The notes beneath the pieces are model-generated. The model did no database searches, was not told the DNA's origin, and saw only the letters and a list, made by a program, of their open reading frames with translations. A stretch of DNA of 7,774 nt, taken from contig CAKUMP010000103.1 of assembly GCA_934667795.1 (NCBI GenBank), positions 1 through 7,774 of the forward strand, written 5' to 3'. This document shows, piece after piece, positions 1 through 6,746 of this stretch. Every line of letters starts with the position of its first letter. Within the stretch, counting starts at the first letter, position 1. This DNA is from an uncultured Chthoniobacterales bacterium. Lineage in GTDB: Bacteria; Verrucomicrobiota; Verrucomicrobiia; Chthoniobacterales; CAKUMP01. Position numbers and translations under genes: made by a program.

Positions 1-965
1 TCCACGGGTGCTTCCGACAATTTTCCTTTTGCGCAAGCGACCAGCAGTTCGAGCAGATCACTGTTCAAACGTCTTAATAACACTTGTGTTTCCGGATCCC
101 CAAACCGGCAATTAAACTCCAGTACTTTAGGCCCCTGCTCCGTCAAAATCATTCCCGGAAACAGCATCCCCGAATAATGAATCCCCTCACCCGCCAAACC
201 TTCCACAAAACAATCCAGCACTTCTTGCCGAATCGTTTCCAATACAGCATCTGTTACCACGGGGGGAGGAGTAAACGTTCCCATTCCTCCCGTATTTGGG
301 CCCTGATCCCCATCATAGATCTGCTTATGATCCTGTGCAGGAGGAAATAACACATAATCTTTCCCACTTACCAGTGCATGAATCGAGCATTCCTGGCCTG
401 TCAGAAATTCCTCTAACAAAATGCGCTCTCCCGCAGCCCCAAAACGTTTCCGCACCAGCATGGCATGAATCGCTTCGGCGGCTTCTTCTCTCGTGGTTGC
501 GATCACCACCCCTTTTCCTAATGCCAGACCATCCGCTTTCACCACGACCGGGAAATCCATGTTGTCCAAAAATTCCAGTGCCTTTGCTTCTTCATCAAAA
601 CTCCCGGCTTTTGCCGTAGGAATCCCATAGCGAACCATAAATTCCTTGGAAAAAATTTTAGAGGACTCCAAACGCGCAGCCGACTGGGTCGGACCGAACA
701 CCAGAAGCCCCGCTTCCTGAAAACGATCCACCAGCCCATTTGCCAGAACATCATCCGGCCCCACCACCGTAAAATCAATCCCCTCGGATTTTGCAAAATC
801 CAGCAACCTTTCGGTCTCCATCACCGGAATATCCACATTCTTCCCCAGCAAGGCAGTCCCTGCATTCCCGGGCGCAATAAAAATTTCAGAACATTTTTCT
901 GACTGCGCCAGTTTCCACGCCAGCGTGTGTTCTCGTCCCCCACTTCCGATGATCAATATTTTCAT
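1..965 (-). CDS. purD: Phosphoribosylamine--glycine ligase (GAR synthetase), 3' end cut off by the window
   Basis: This is an ATP-grasp enzyme that joins 5-phosphoribosylamine and glycine to form GAR in cytoplasmic de novo purine synthesis. The visible 321 residues cover the N-terminal domain, with the opening motif MKILIIGSGGREH and APGNAGT (31-37). They also cover the ATP-grasp core, with KADGLALGKGV (143-153), TGGMGTFTP (225-233) and EFNCRFGDPETQ (283-294), which carries the Mg/ATP-binding glutamate and asparagine. Family members are about 420-430 residues long, so roughly 100 C-terminal residues lie left of the window. The start at 965 is preceded by AAGGA with a 9-base gap. An in-frame ATG two codons upstream (971) sits too close to that site, and the family normally begins at MKILxIGSGGREH. 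No purine-pathway neighbour is visible. The identification is essentially certain. Confidence 0.98.
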   Translation of the reverse strand, partial: MKILIIGSGGREHTLAWKLAQSEKCSEIFIAPGNAGTALLGKNVDIPVMETERLLDFAKSEGIDFTVVGPDDVLANGLVDRFQEAGLLVFGPTQSAARLESSKIFSKEFMVRYGIPTAKAGSFDEEAKALEFLDNMDFPVVVKADGLALGKGVVIATTREEAAEAIHAMLVRKRFGAAGERILLEEFLTGQECSIHALVSGKDYVLFPPAQDHKQIYDGDQGPNTGGMGTFTPPPVVTDAVLETIRQEVLDCFVEGLAGEGIHYSGMLFPGMILTEQGPKVLEFNCRFGDPETQVLLRRLNSDLLELLVACAKGKLSEAPV

Positions 966-1079
966 ACACATAAGTCCTTCATTTTTAAGATTCTGCTATT
1001 CCCCACATCCCCTCACTTCTGATCCACCGGCAAGCATGATAAAAATACGCCGAAAAAGAGAAAGAAAAATCCCTGAAAT

Positions 1080-1832
1080 TTAAGGCAAGGGAAGCTGCAC
1101 CACGGTCTGACGTCCAGGCAATTGCTCTTTTTTTAGAATAAACGACCGGCTGCCCCATTGAACCACATCCGGATATGCCTGGGACCACGCCCCCACGGAA
1201 GATAACACCAGCCGCGAAGAATATTTCGTGCGATAAGACATCGGGATAATAATCCTCGGCCCCAGTTGCTGAACCAGTTGATTCAGAAAACTTGCCGGAA
1301 TATCCTCCAGATTGCCGATTGGAAGAAACAGCACATCGACTTTCCCGACTGCCCTCACTTCTGCGTCACTGGGACGCTCCACTAAAGACCCTAAGTGACA
1401 AAAGCGCATTCCGCCCATCTCCCAGACAAAGGCAGCATTAGGCGTACGCCCGGTATGCGATCTTGCCAGTCCCATCGGATATCCGGTGATCAGCATCCCG
1501 CCTGCCCGGTTTGCACCCAGCCCCACACTGCTTCGAATCGTCTGTGGCATCCCATCCACTAAATCCAGATGATTCGCTCCCCAGCCCTCATGACTGACGG
1601 ATATCACATCCCCTTTCAGTCGCTCAGGCACCGGATAAGTCAACATTTTAGAGTCAAATGGGTCGGTAATTAAAACGATTCCCGATGGAGCAACTATCCG
1701 AAAAGAAGCATGCCCTAACCACTGTATCTGTACCTCGGAAGACCGCACCACAGGGTCCCTCTTGGAACGGCATCCTGTTTCAAAACACAAAACCGTTAAT
1801 AATACGCCTGCTAAAACCAATCGTCCCATCAT
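1080..1832 (-). CDS. Exported MBL-fold protein (UlaG-like / Lactamase_B_3 type) with a degenerate metal site; likely pseudoenzyme
   Basis: Numbering counts from an upstream ATG at 1844 (254 residues). I prefer the start at 1832 (Met5), because GAGGG lies 5 bases before it while the ATG at 1844 has no ribosome site. The protein opens with a hydrophobic signal segment (8-21), then FETGC (21-25), a possible but poor lipobox with Glu at -3, so it may be a lipoprotein. The body follows the MBL-fold family whose active members carry GHASF, a DPF/DPY motif, HxHxDH, FHD, HLGD and PMHY. Here WLGHASFRI (42-50), DPF (61-63), CHLG (149-152) and IIIPM (198-202) are kept. The HxHxDH block reads HEGWGA (85-90), the FHD histidine is Leu126, the HLGD aspartate is Ser153 and the PMHY histidine is Ser203. 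The fold is clear. Hydrolase activity is doubtful, and a binding or structural envelope role is possible. It sits between a glycosyltransferase and purD. Confidence 0.85.
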   Translation of the reverse strand: MMGRLVLAGVLLTVLCFETGCRSKRDPVVRSSEVQIQWLGHASFRIVAPSGIVLITDPFDSKMLTYPVPERLKGDVISVSHEGWGANHLDLVDGMPQTIRSSVGLGANRAGGMLITGYPMGLARSHTGRTPNAAFVWEMGGMRFCHLGSLVERPSDAEVRAVGKVDVLFLPIGNLEDIPASFLNQLVQQLGPRIIIPMSYRTKYSSRLVLSSVGAWSQAYPDVVQWGSRSFILKKEQLPGRQTVVQLPLP

Positions 1833-1936
1833 ATTTTCCCTCATTAAAAAACTTTTAATATCTTTGCAAAATTTCCTGCCGCCACTCCTGTTTTAACCCA
1901 ACTTCAAATTTAACATGCAGATAAATCTGAAAAGAG

Positions 1937-3001
1937 TCAACGCCGCATCCGTTCAAGTTCTCCGTAAAATATGCGCAATTGCGCAGCCCCCGCTTGAAAA
2001 GAAAGCGTTGAAGCTTTCAAGTCCTGAATTTTTTGTACAGATTCCGCATAAAATGCATCGTCGGTTAATAATCGACGGGCAATTTCCAGCAGTTCCTCGA
2101 CATTTCTTCCATGTCCATTCCATTCCGGAAAAGCAATTCTTTCGATAGCACCATCTCCTCCCACGCAAGGGATTCTGCAGAGTAAGGCATCTCCAGCCAC
2201 CTGCCCCGGCACCCGACTATGATCCAGTTGCCATACAATGCGATGCTCCGCCATCCGTTCCAGATAAACCTGATAAGGCTCTTTTTTATGGATACACACC
2301 CAATCTGCAACTCCACCAGGCACAACCTCAAGCATCCGCCGCCCTCGATTGTTATCATGATTATAAACCGTCACGCCTGCTCCGGTTTCGTTTTGAAGTC
2401 GTTTTGCCAGGCAGACCGCATTCCAATGTTGCCTCGAAGGAACCAGAAACTCCCGCGTCCCAATAAAAATTCCTTTTCGTTCCTTTATTTCCCGATTGAA
2501 ATTCCAGGCCTCATACTCCACCGGATACGGCGTCGGAATAAATTTCACCCGCGCATCTTCCATCCCGGCGCCTAAAAAAATTCCAGCCAGATCCGGAGTA
2601 CTCGCAACCGCCCCATCCGCTAGTTCACAAATTCTAAAAAAATCCCGAAGCCTGCGTGGATTCTTCATGAGACTCGCAACCTGATGCCAGCCCGCCTCTT
2701 TTACCGTCACCGCCACCACCGCCCCCTCCTTCTTTAATTCTTCCAACGCTTTCCGACACACCCGCAACTCCCGACGCAAAACCAATAAGATATACCGGGA
2801 ACAAGCCAATGCTTTCCTGACATCCCGAAAAAAACCTCCGCCTGTACATGCTGCATACGCATGGTAATTAATCGGAGCATGCCCGACCGCTCCCGGATCA
2901 GGCACTCCGGATCCGAATTCCTGATCCGGATCTCTACCCCATGGATTTAAAACCGCTAACACTTGCCCTTCTTTCATCATTTCCTGTGCATCTTCCATCA
3001 T
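1937..3001 (-). CDS. Putative GT-B glycosyltransferase-like protein
   Basis: This 354-residue cytoplasmic protein has no signal peptide or membrane segment and shows a two-domain layout like GT-B (GT4-type) glycosyltransferases. The N-terminal half opens with a beta strand and a glycine/proline-rich loop (VLAVLNPWGRDP, 14-25). It has further strand-helix units, including AVVAVTVKEAGWH (94-106) and a CELADGAVASTPDLAGIFL stretch (125-143) like the 'which sugar-nucleotide enzyme is on this host' linker seen in GT4 proteins. The C-terminal half begins at GIFIGTREFLVPSRQHW (177-193) and contains VPGQVAGDALLCRIPCVGG (264-282), resembling the donor-binding E/D-x7-E region, where an acidic residue and a small-residue loop precede 'G.PvV'. 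It ends in a helix-rich tail. Donor and acceptor are unknown. Starts at 3001, 2998 and 2977 are all possible. AGGA lies 4 bases before the ATG at 2977, and that start puts LAVLNPWG close to the N-terminus, as is usual in the family. Confidence 0.6.
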   Translation of the reverse strand: MMEDAQEMMKEGQVLAVLNPWGRDPDQEFGSGVPDPGAVGHAPINYHAYAACTGGGFFRDVRKALACSRYILLVLRRELRVCRKALEELKKEGAVVAVTVKEAGWHQVASLMKNPRRLRDFFRICELADGAVASTPDLAGIFLGAGMEDARVKFIPTPYPVEYEAWNFNREIKERKGIFIGTREFLVPSRQHWNAVCLAKRLQNETGAGVTVYNHDNNRGRRMLEVVPGGVADWVCIHKKEPYQVYLERMAEHRIVWQLDHSRVPGQVAGDALLCRIPCVGGDGAIERIAFPEWNGHGRNVEELLEIARRLLTDDAFYAESVQKIQDLKASTLSFQAGAAQLRIFYGELERMRR

Positions 3002-3125
3002 GCATCTTCTTCGCTATTTTTCCATTGCTTTCTACCCAAATGTAAAAAAATACCGCAAGACCCACAATGGTTGTATGACTTCACAACAAATAGAGGCAAA
3101 TTCCGTTCGTCCAAATAGAAAAAAG

Positions 3126-3241
3126 TGTGCCCTGAAAGGGCAACCTATGTCAGCTTGGGGGAATCGCCCCAGGTCTGAAGCAAAACCCCAGACTTGGGCG
3201 TAACAACAAAATGAACCCTGTAAGGGTGATCTAAAGTGATG
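3126..3241. repeat. Cluster of short palindromes, REP-like intergenic element
   Basis: Four GC-rich inverted repeats lie in about 115 bases. GCCCT/AGGGC with a GAA loop spans 3129-3141. CTTGGGG/CCCCAGG (3154-3160 with 3167-3173) has a 6-base loop. CCCAGGTCTG pairs with CAGACTTGGG (3168-3177 with 3189-3198), a 10-base-pair stem with one G-T wobble that excludes the previous stem. ACCCT/AGGGT with a GTA loop spans 3215-3227. The first and last hairpins share the same design (CCCT, 3-base loop, AGGG) and bracket the two alternative stems. The arrangement resembles dispersed REP-type elements mobilised by RAYT transposases. Multiple copies in the genome are inferred, since only one copy is in view. 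Confidence 0.6.
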
Positions 3242-3372
3242 TTTTATTTTATACGAAGGGTTTTATGCGTGGAATATCCTGTTCAAGCCGACGGGAACCT
3301 CGACGCTCCCAGATGCTTTGAGTCAAATGATACGTACGTTGAACGGCGGGAAGCGCCGCACTCCAAAACTTC
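3242..3372. repeat. Probable second part of a dispersed intergenic repeat, with a CGGCG/CGCCG hairpin
   Basis: This stretch follows the palindrome cluster directly and ends in a hairpin, CGGCG (3344-3348) with CGCCG (3354-3358) around a GGAAG loop, followed by a CACTCCAAAAC tail. It has no coding character. From memory, similar text ending in a CGGCG-x5-CGCCGCACTCCAAAA pattern recurs between genes of Verrucomicrobiota. That is recollection rather than a search result, so the call is tentative. It may be one unit with the preceding cluster. Confidence 0.4.
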
Positions 3373-3382
3373 TGATTCTTTC

Positions 3383-3411
3383 TTGTTTGGCACAAGCTAT
3401 GCTCTTATAGT
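3383..3411 (+). promoter_or_regulatory. Candidate sigma-70-type promoter for the lipoprotein gene
   Basis: TATAGT at 3406-3411 matches the -10 consensus at five of six positions. A weak -35 element, TTGTTT at 3383-3388, lies upstream with a 17-base spacer. Transcription would start near 3418, giving a leader of about 20 bases before the ATG at 3439. The site lies just downstream of the repeat region. Confidence 0.35.
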
Positions 3412-3438
3412 TAATTAGAAAATCCATTAATTTTACTT

Positions 3439-3930
3439 ATGAAACCTTTATTACATTTTAAACATCCATTAAAAACCTGCGGGCTGCCGGCGTTGTTTAT
3501 GCTTACGGCATTCAGTCTTACCAGTTGTGAGCGGAGAGATGCAGAGGGCAATCTCATCACGCGTGAGACAGAGAACGCAAAAGAGAAAGTGGCGGAGTTT
3601 GCTGCCACTCCTACAGAAACGCAACGTCTTGAAGCCGATAAAGCATTGGCTGCACTCGATAAGGAAATTGCGGAGTTGGAAGTTTTTGTCCAACAGAATT
3701 CTGGCAGCGAACAAATCAAGGCACAGGAAAAATTAGATAACCTCAAACGCACCCGTGCCGAACTGCAAACCATTTACAATGAAGGCAGGTTCGACGAAAC
3801 CACACGGAAAGCCAAAAATGCGATTATCCAGTTTGGAGAAAGAGTAGGAGAATCTCTGGAAAACGCAGCTGAGTCCGTAGGGAATGCACTCGAACGAGCC
3901 GGGGACAAAATAAAAGAATCTACAGAATAG
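3439..3930 (+). CDS. Coiled-coil lipoprotein of unknown function
   Basis: This is a 163-residue precursor with a basic N-terminus, a hydrophobic stretch (15-27) and a good lipobox, LTSC (27-30), so the mature protein should start at lipid-modified Cys30. Glu31 at +2 does not signal inner-membrane retention, so an outer-membrane site is likely. The mature part is charged and helical. Residues 58-112 (TPTETQRLEADKAL through KRTRAELQ) look like a coiled coil. The C-terminal 118-163 has repeating amphipathic segments (GERVGESL, ENAAESVGNALERAGDKIKES) like YtxH, late-embryogenesis or apolipoprotein-type helices. I do not recognise a named family. The start has no clear ribosome site but is the only one that gives a complete signal peptide. 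The small membrane-protein gene begins 55 bases downstream, and the two probably share a transcript. An envelope-stress or structural role is an inference. Confidence 0.85.
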   Translation: MKPLLHFKHPLKTCGLPALFMLTAFSLTSCERRDAEGNLITRETENAKEKVAEFAATPTETQRLEADKALAALDKEIAELEVFVQQNSGSEQIKAQEKLDNLKRTRAELQTIYNEGRFDETTRKAKNAIIQFGERVGESLENAAESVGNALERAGDKIKESTE

Positions 3931-3971
3931 TAGATACAAACAATCTCGAACATCAACATTAACAACAAAGA

Positions 3972-3976
3972 AAGGA
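3972..3976 (+). promoter_or_regulatory. Shine-Dalgarno site of the small membrane-protein gene
   Basis: AAGGA lies 9 bases before the ATG at 3986. This supports the start of a gene short enough to be easily overlooked. Confidence 0.7.
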
Positions 3977-3985
3977 ATCAGGCTT

Positions 3986-4144
3986 ATGTTAAGCTGGGCA
4001 CTTACATTTTTAGTGATTGCGCTCATTGCAGCCGTACTTGGTTTTGCTGTACTTGCTGAAACGGCAGGCATGATTGCAAAAGTATTATTTATTGTCTTTT
4101 TAATTCTTTTTGTCATTTCGCTGATTCGCGGAAAATCCGTGTAA
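3986..4144 (+). CDS. UPF0391 / DUF1328 small membrane protein (YtjA family)
   Basis: This 52-residue protein begins MLSWALTFLVIALIAAVLGF and ends in LIRGKSV. It has two membrane helices, about residues 4-24 and 30-47, joined by a short AETAG turn, with a basic C-terminus. The N-terminal W..xFLVIALIAAxLGF pattern and the overall length match the YtjA/UPF0391 family of inner-membrane proteins, which usually have 50-60 residues. The family has no settled biochemical function. It often lies near small stress-induced genes such as those of CsbD or BON-domain type. It follows the coiled-coil lipoprotein gene by 55 bases and is closed by a strong terminator, so the two form a likely bicistronic unit. 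Confidence 0.93.
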   Translation: MLSWALTFLVIALIAAVLGFAVLAETAGMIAKVLFIVFLILFVISLIRGKSV

Positions 4145-4154
4145 GCAGGAAAAC

Positions 4155-4170
4155 GCCCCTCGCGGGGGGC
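4155..4170 (+). other. GC-rich hairpin just after the small membrane-protein gene
   Basis: GCCCC (4155-4159) pairs with GGGGC (4166-4170) around a 6-base loop. It starts 11 bases after the stop codon and has no T-run, so it is not a classical terminator on its own. It may stabilise the 3' end of the mRNA or assist the following terminator. Confidence 0.5.
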
Positions 4171-4185
4171 TCCAATCATAAGGTT

Positions 4186-4225
4186 ACCGGTCGGGAAGAT
4201 AACCTCTTCTCGACCGGTTTTTTTT
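4186..4225 (+). terminator. Strong rho-independent terminator
   Basis: ACCGGTCGGGAAG (4186-4198) pairs with CTTCTCGACCGGT (4206-4218), 13 pairs with one G-T wobble and a 7-base loop. A run of eight T bases (4218-4225) follows at once. It ends the lipoprotein/UPF0391 transcript and separates it from the permease gene, whose start lies about 50 bases on. The permease therefore needs its own promoter or read-through. Confidence 0.92.
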
Positions 4226-4275
4226 ATCATTATTGCGACAGCCGCTTGCTTTCCAGGTCTTTTATAGGTTAAGCA

Positions 4276-5616
4276 ATGGACACCAATTGCATGTCTGAAT
4301 CAAAATCCACCTCGCCGGTTCGCCTCATTACCACTACCACCTGTCTGTGTCTGGTAATTGCCAACATGGTTGGAACAGGAGTTTTTACCAGTCTTGGGTT
4401 TCAATTAAACTCCCTTCATTCTCCCTTTGCTATTTTATTACTCTGGGTATTAGGAGGTATTCTAGCTCTCACGGGGGCATTTTCTTATGCGGAACTGGCG
4501 CTGACCTTACCCCGTTCGGGTGGGGAATATCATTTTTTGAGTAAAATTTACCATCCTGCCATTGGTTTTGTTGCGGGGATCACCTCTGTACTGGTGGGTT
4601 TTGCGGCGCCCATCGCCATTAGTGCGATTGCATTTCAGCACTATCTGCAGGGGACCTTTCCCGGGCATGAATTCCCTTGGGCGCCCCTGGCGGTTGTTCT
4701 GATCATCACAAGCATTCACAGTATCAGCCTGAAAGTAGGGAGTTCTTTTCAAGTCTTTTTTACGACTGCAAAAATCCTGCTGATCGTTGCCTTTATCCTG
4801 CTCAGCTTCCTGCTTCTGGATCCCATTCCGGTCAATTTTCTGCCCGGGAAAGAAGATCTTGCAGTGGTAGGCTCCTCAGGATTTGCCATTGGATTAATGT
4901 ACGTCATGTATTCTTATCTCGGCTGGAATGCGGCCATTTACATAGTAGAAGAAATCCGCAACCCCTCCCGATCCATCGTAATCGCTTTGACCGCAGGCAC
5001 CCTGATCGTCACCATCCTTTATACCTTACTAAATTATATTTTCCTGAAAGCAGCACCTGCAGAAGCACTGCGAGGGCAAATTGAAATTGGTCAAATCGTC
5101 GCAACACATATTTTTGGCGAAAACGGTGGACGTATCATGTCCGGGTTAATCTGCCTGGGGTTAATATCCTCCCTGAGTGCGATGGTCTGGGCGGGGCCAC
5201 GCGTGTTGCAGGTATTTGGGGAAGATTATCTTCTGCTCCGCCCTCTTGGGAAACGTTCTTCTCAAGGAATTCCGGTTCGCGCATTGTGGTTACAGGCATC
5301 ATTAGCACTGGGTATTTTACTTTTCGCCGTCTTCGATCAGATTATTCTTTTCACTCAGTTTACTTTAACACTGAGCACGTTTTTGACCGTTCTTGGGGTC
5401 ATCCTGCTTCGCTGGAAATCTCCTGATCTTCCGCGTCCATTTCGTTGCCCTTTATTTCCGTTCACTCCCTTGCTGTTTCTTTTGATCACCGGGTTCACAC
5501 TCATTCATGTGCTTATTGCCAAACCTTTTGAATCTCTTTCCGGACTCGCTTTTCTCACCCTCTCCCTCATTCTTTTCTTTATCGATAAACAGCTTTCCCG
5601 CTCCAAACCAGCCTAG
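4276..5616 (+). CDS. APC-superfamily amino acid permease
   Basis: This 446-residue inner-membrane transporter has about 12 predicted helices. Helix 1 carries the substrate-site motif ANMVGTGVF (29-37), the unwound GxG segment of the LeuT-like fold. Helix 2 ends in YAELALTLPRSGGEYHFL (71-88), a hallmark of amino acid/polyamine/organocation carriers. Helix 6 and its following loop read MYSYLGWNAAIYIVEEIRNPSR (211-232), the usual F/YxGWn...EEikNP pattern. Length and motif order fit an intact transporter. The best guess is proton- or exchange-coupled amino acid transport, but the sequence alone does not identify the substrate. The ATG at 4276 has only a weak upstream AGGTTAAG. A second in-frame ATG at 4291 (residue 6) would also keep helix 1. 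It follows a strong terminator and converges on the serine hydrolase gene. Confidence 0.93.
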   Translation: MDTNCMSESKSTSPVRLITTTTCLCLVIANMVGTGVFTSLGFQLNSLHSPFAILLLWVLGGILALTGAFSYAELALTLPRSGGEYHFLSKIYHPAIGFVAGITSVLVGFAAPIAISAIAFQHYLQGTFPGHEFPWAPLAVVLIITSIHSISLKVGSSFQVFFTTAKILLIVAFILLSFLLLDPIPVNFLPGKEDLAVVGSSGFAIGLMYVMYSYLGWNAAIYIVEEIRNPSRSIVIALTAGTLIVTILYTLLNYIFLKAAPAEALRGQIEIGQIVATHIFGENGGRIMSGLICLGLISSLSAMVWAGPRVLQVFGEDYLLLRPLGKRSSQGIPVRALWLQASLALGILLFAVFDQIILFTQFTLTLSTFLTVLGVILLRWKSPDLPRPFRCPLFPFTPLLFLLITGFTLIHVLIAKPFESLSGLAFLTLSLILFFIDKQLSRSKPA

Positions 5617-5625
5617 AGCAATTTA

Positions 5626-5643
5626 AGTAAAACTATAGTTACT
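5626..5643. repeat. Near-palindrome in the convergent gap
   Basis: AACTATAGTT (5631-5640) is a perfect 10-base palindrome. The flanking AGTAA and ACT extend it to an imperfect inverted repeat over 5626-5643. It lies in the 44-base gap between the stops of the permease and serine hydrolase genes. It lacks GC content and a T-run, so it is a poor intrinsic terminator, and I see no other one in this gap. Confidence 0.4.
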
Positions 5644-5660
5644 CGACGGATCTAGCGCCC

Positions 5661-6746
5661 TTATTTTCCAAAAATGCGCTTCAAAAACTCCCGGTCAGAA
5701 AACCCATTTCCCGTGCCAATACGGACAATGACCAGTTTCTGTTCTGGCACGATATAAACGCGTTGCCCGCGTGATCCTACGAAGACCAGCATTTCCGCAG
5801 GAGCTCCCCGATAAAAGCAAAACCTCTCCCACTCCTGCGCGGAAGGGCGTTTGGACAACCATTCTTCCGGATCGCCCTCGATCGCTCCTCGTTTTTTCGC
5901 ATTCCTGTTCAACCACACCCCCATACCAAATGCCGCATTTGCATGACTCGACGCCACCGCTTCTTGCATCAATCTGGCATCCACCAGCCTGCGTCCATCC
6001 CATTTCCCCTGCTGCATCCATAGTCGCCCCAATTTCTCCAGATCCCGCATCCCCAGGCATAAGGATGCCGATAAATACGGCCTGCCCTGCAAATCACTCT
6101 GGTAATCAAAATGCTGGATTCCCATAGGGCGAAACAACTCTCTCCGCAAACATTCCGCGACCTGTTCCCCGGAAATCCCCCCCAATGCCCGTCGCATCAC
6201 CTCTCCCGCAAATTCATAATTCGCCGGCCCATAAATAAAACGTTCACCAGCCGGACACAGCATCTCCACTTTCATCGACGCCGCCCCCAAAGAAGGTACT
6301 CCACTCCTGTACAAGGTGGAAGCACCCGACGCCATCCCGCTTTCCATCCGCAAATGCTGCTTAATCAAAATCCCCCGTTTTTTGGGGTCGTTTCTCCACT
6401 CCGTCACATATCGACTACTCGGAACATCCAGATCAATCCGTTTCTCACTCGCCAGGCGCAAGAGAAGCGTCACCCACACCGCTTTCGTGATACTTTGCAC
6501 ATTGTAGATGCCATTTCCTCCCTCCGGACGCGCGTAATCTTCATACAAAATTTCGCCTCCCCGACTCACCAGAATCCCTACTCCCCCATTTTGCAACGCA
6601 TAAACACCCGCCCGTTCCCAGCGGTCCGGAACTTTTGCCGCCGCATTCAACTCCCCATCACTAAAAATCCCCACTGCCAATAAAACACAAATCCCCCAAA
6701 CGATTGCGCGATGATAAAAAACTTCTAAAACCTTTCCCGCACTCAT
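5661..6746 (-). CDS. Serine hydrolase of the beta-lactamase (class C / NylB-like) fold, exported or membrane-anchored
   Basis: This is a 361-residue protein. A hydrophobic segment at about 14-29 followed by NAAAK (34-38) looks like a signal peptide or anchor, so the enzyme should act outside the inner membrane. The SxxK motif is SITK (85-88, nucleophile Ser85 and Lys88) in YNVQSITKAVW. The second motif, normally YxN, reads YGP (172-174) within FIYGPANYEFAG, so Pro replaces the usual Asn. The third region has FVGSRGQRVYIVPEQKLVIVR (322-342), like the A/G-x-G-GQ-x-iyV-P stretch of 6-aminohexanoate-dimer-hydrolase-like members, rather than a KTG box. Candidate activities are esterase, amidase or peptidase, and the substrate is unknown. 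The ATG overlaps the upstream stop as ATGA (6743-6746), and there is no separate ribosome site, which suggests translational coupling. Confidence 0.85.
   Translation of the reverse strand: MSAGKVLEVFYHRAIVWGICVLLAVGIFSDGELNAAAKVPDRWERAGVYALQNGGVGILVSRGGEILYEDYARPEGGNGIYNVQSITKAVWVTLLLRLASEKRIDLDVPSSRYVTEWRNDPKKRGILIKQHLRMESGMASGASTLYRSGVPSLGAASMKVEMLCPAGERFIYGPANYEFAGEVMRRALGGISGEQVAECLRRELFRPMGIQHFDYQSDLQGRPYLSASLCLGMRDLEKLGRLWMQQGKWDGRRLVDARLMQEAVASSHANAAFGMGVWLNRNAKKRGAIEGDPEEWLSKRPSAQEWERFCFYRGAPAEMLVFVGSRGQRVYIVPEQKLVIVRIGTGNGFSDREFLKRIFGK

Larger units (their letters stand above)
3002..3438. other. 437-base gene-free region between divergent genes
   Basis: This interval separates the minus-strand glycosyltransferase from the plus-strand lipoprotein gene. 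It should hold promoters for both directions and contains the palindrome cluster listed separately. The short open frames in it (roughly 3000-3203 and 3236-3418) run through the palindromes, have no ribosome site and show no protein-like character, so I do not call them genes. Confidence 0.7.

Noticed and set aside
84..796. Open frames overlapping purD on both strands (84-350, 296-619, 539-796)
   Set aside because: They lie inside a well-conserved purD frame, have no start signals, and their translations show low-complexity, arginine/proline-rich antisense composition.
3000..3418. Two small plus-strand open frames (67 and 60 residues)
   Set aside because: They run through the palindromes and repeat block, have no ribosome site, and their translations look like conceptual translations of a repeat rather than protein.
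3411..4230. Minus-strand frames opposite the lipoprotein and UPF0391 genes (up to 165 residues)
   Set aside because: One crosses the terminator and both plus-strand genes. The plus-strand products have a lipobox and a recognisable family match, so these are shadows.
4233..4268. Promoter for the permease built from TTGCGA and TATAGG
   Set aside because: The spacer would be 24 bases, too long for a sigma-70 promoter, and no better pair was found.
3439..5616. Plus-strand block as a recently inserted genomic island
   Set aside because: It is bordered by a repeat on the left only. There is no integrase, target duplication or tRNA, and no visible change in base composition.
6111..6683. 190-residue plus-strand frame opposite the serine hydrolase
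   Set aside because: It is antisense to intact SxxK-hydrolase motifs and rich in Arg/Pro/His, typical of a mirrored GC-skewed gene.
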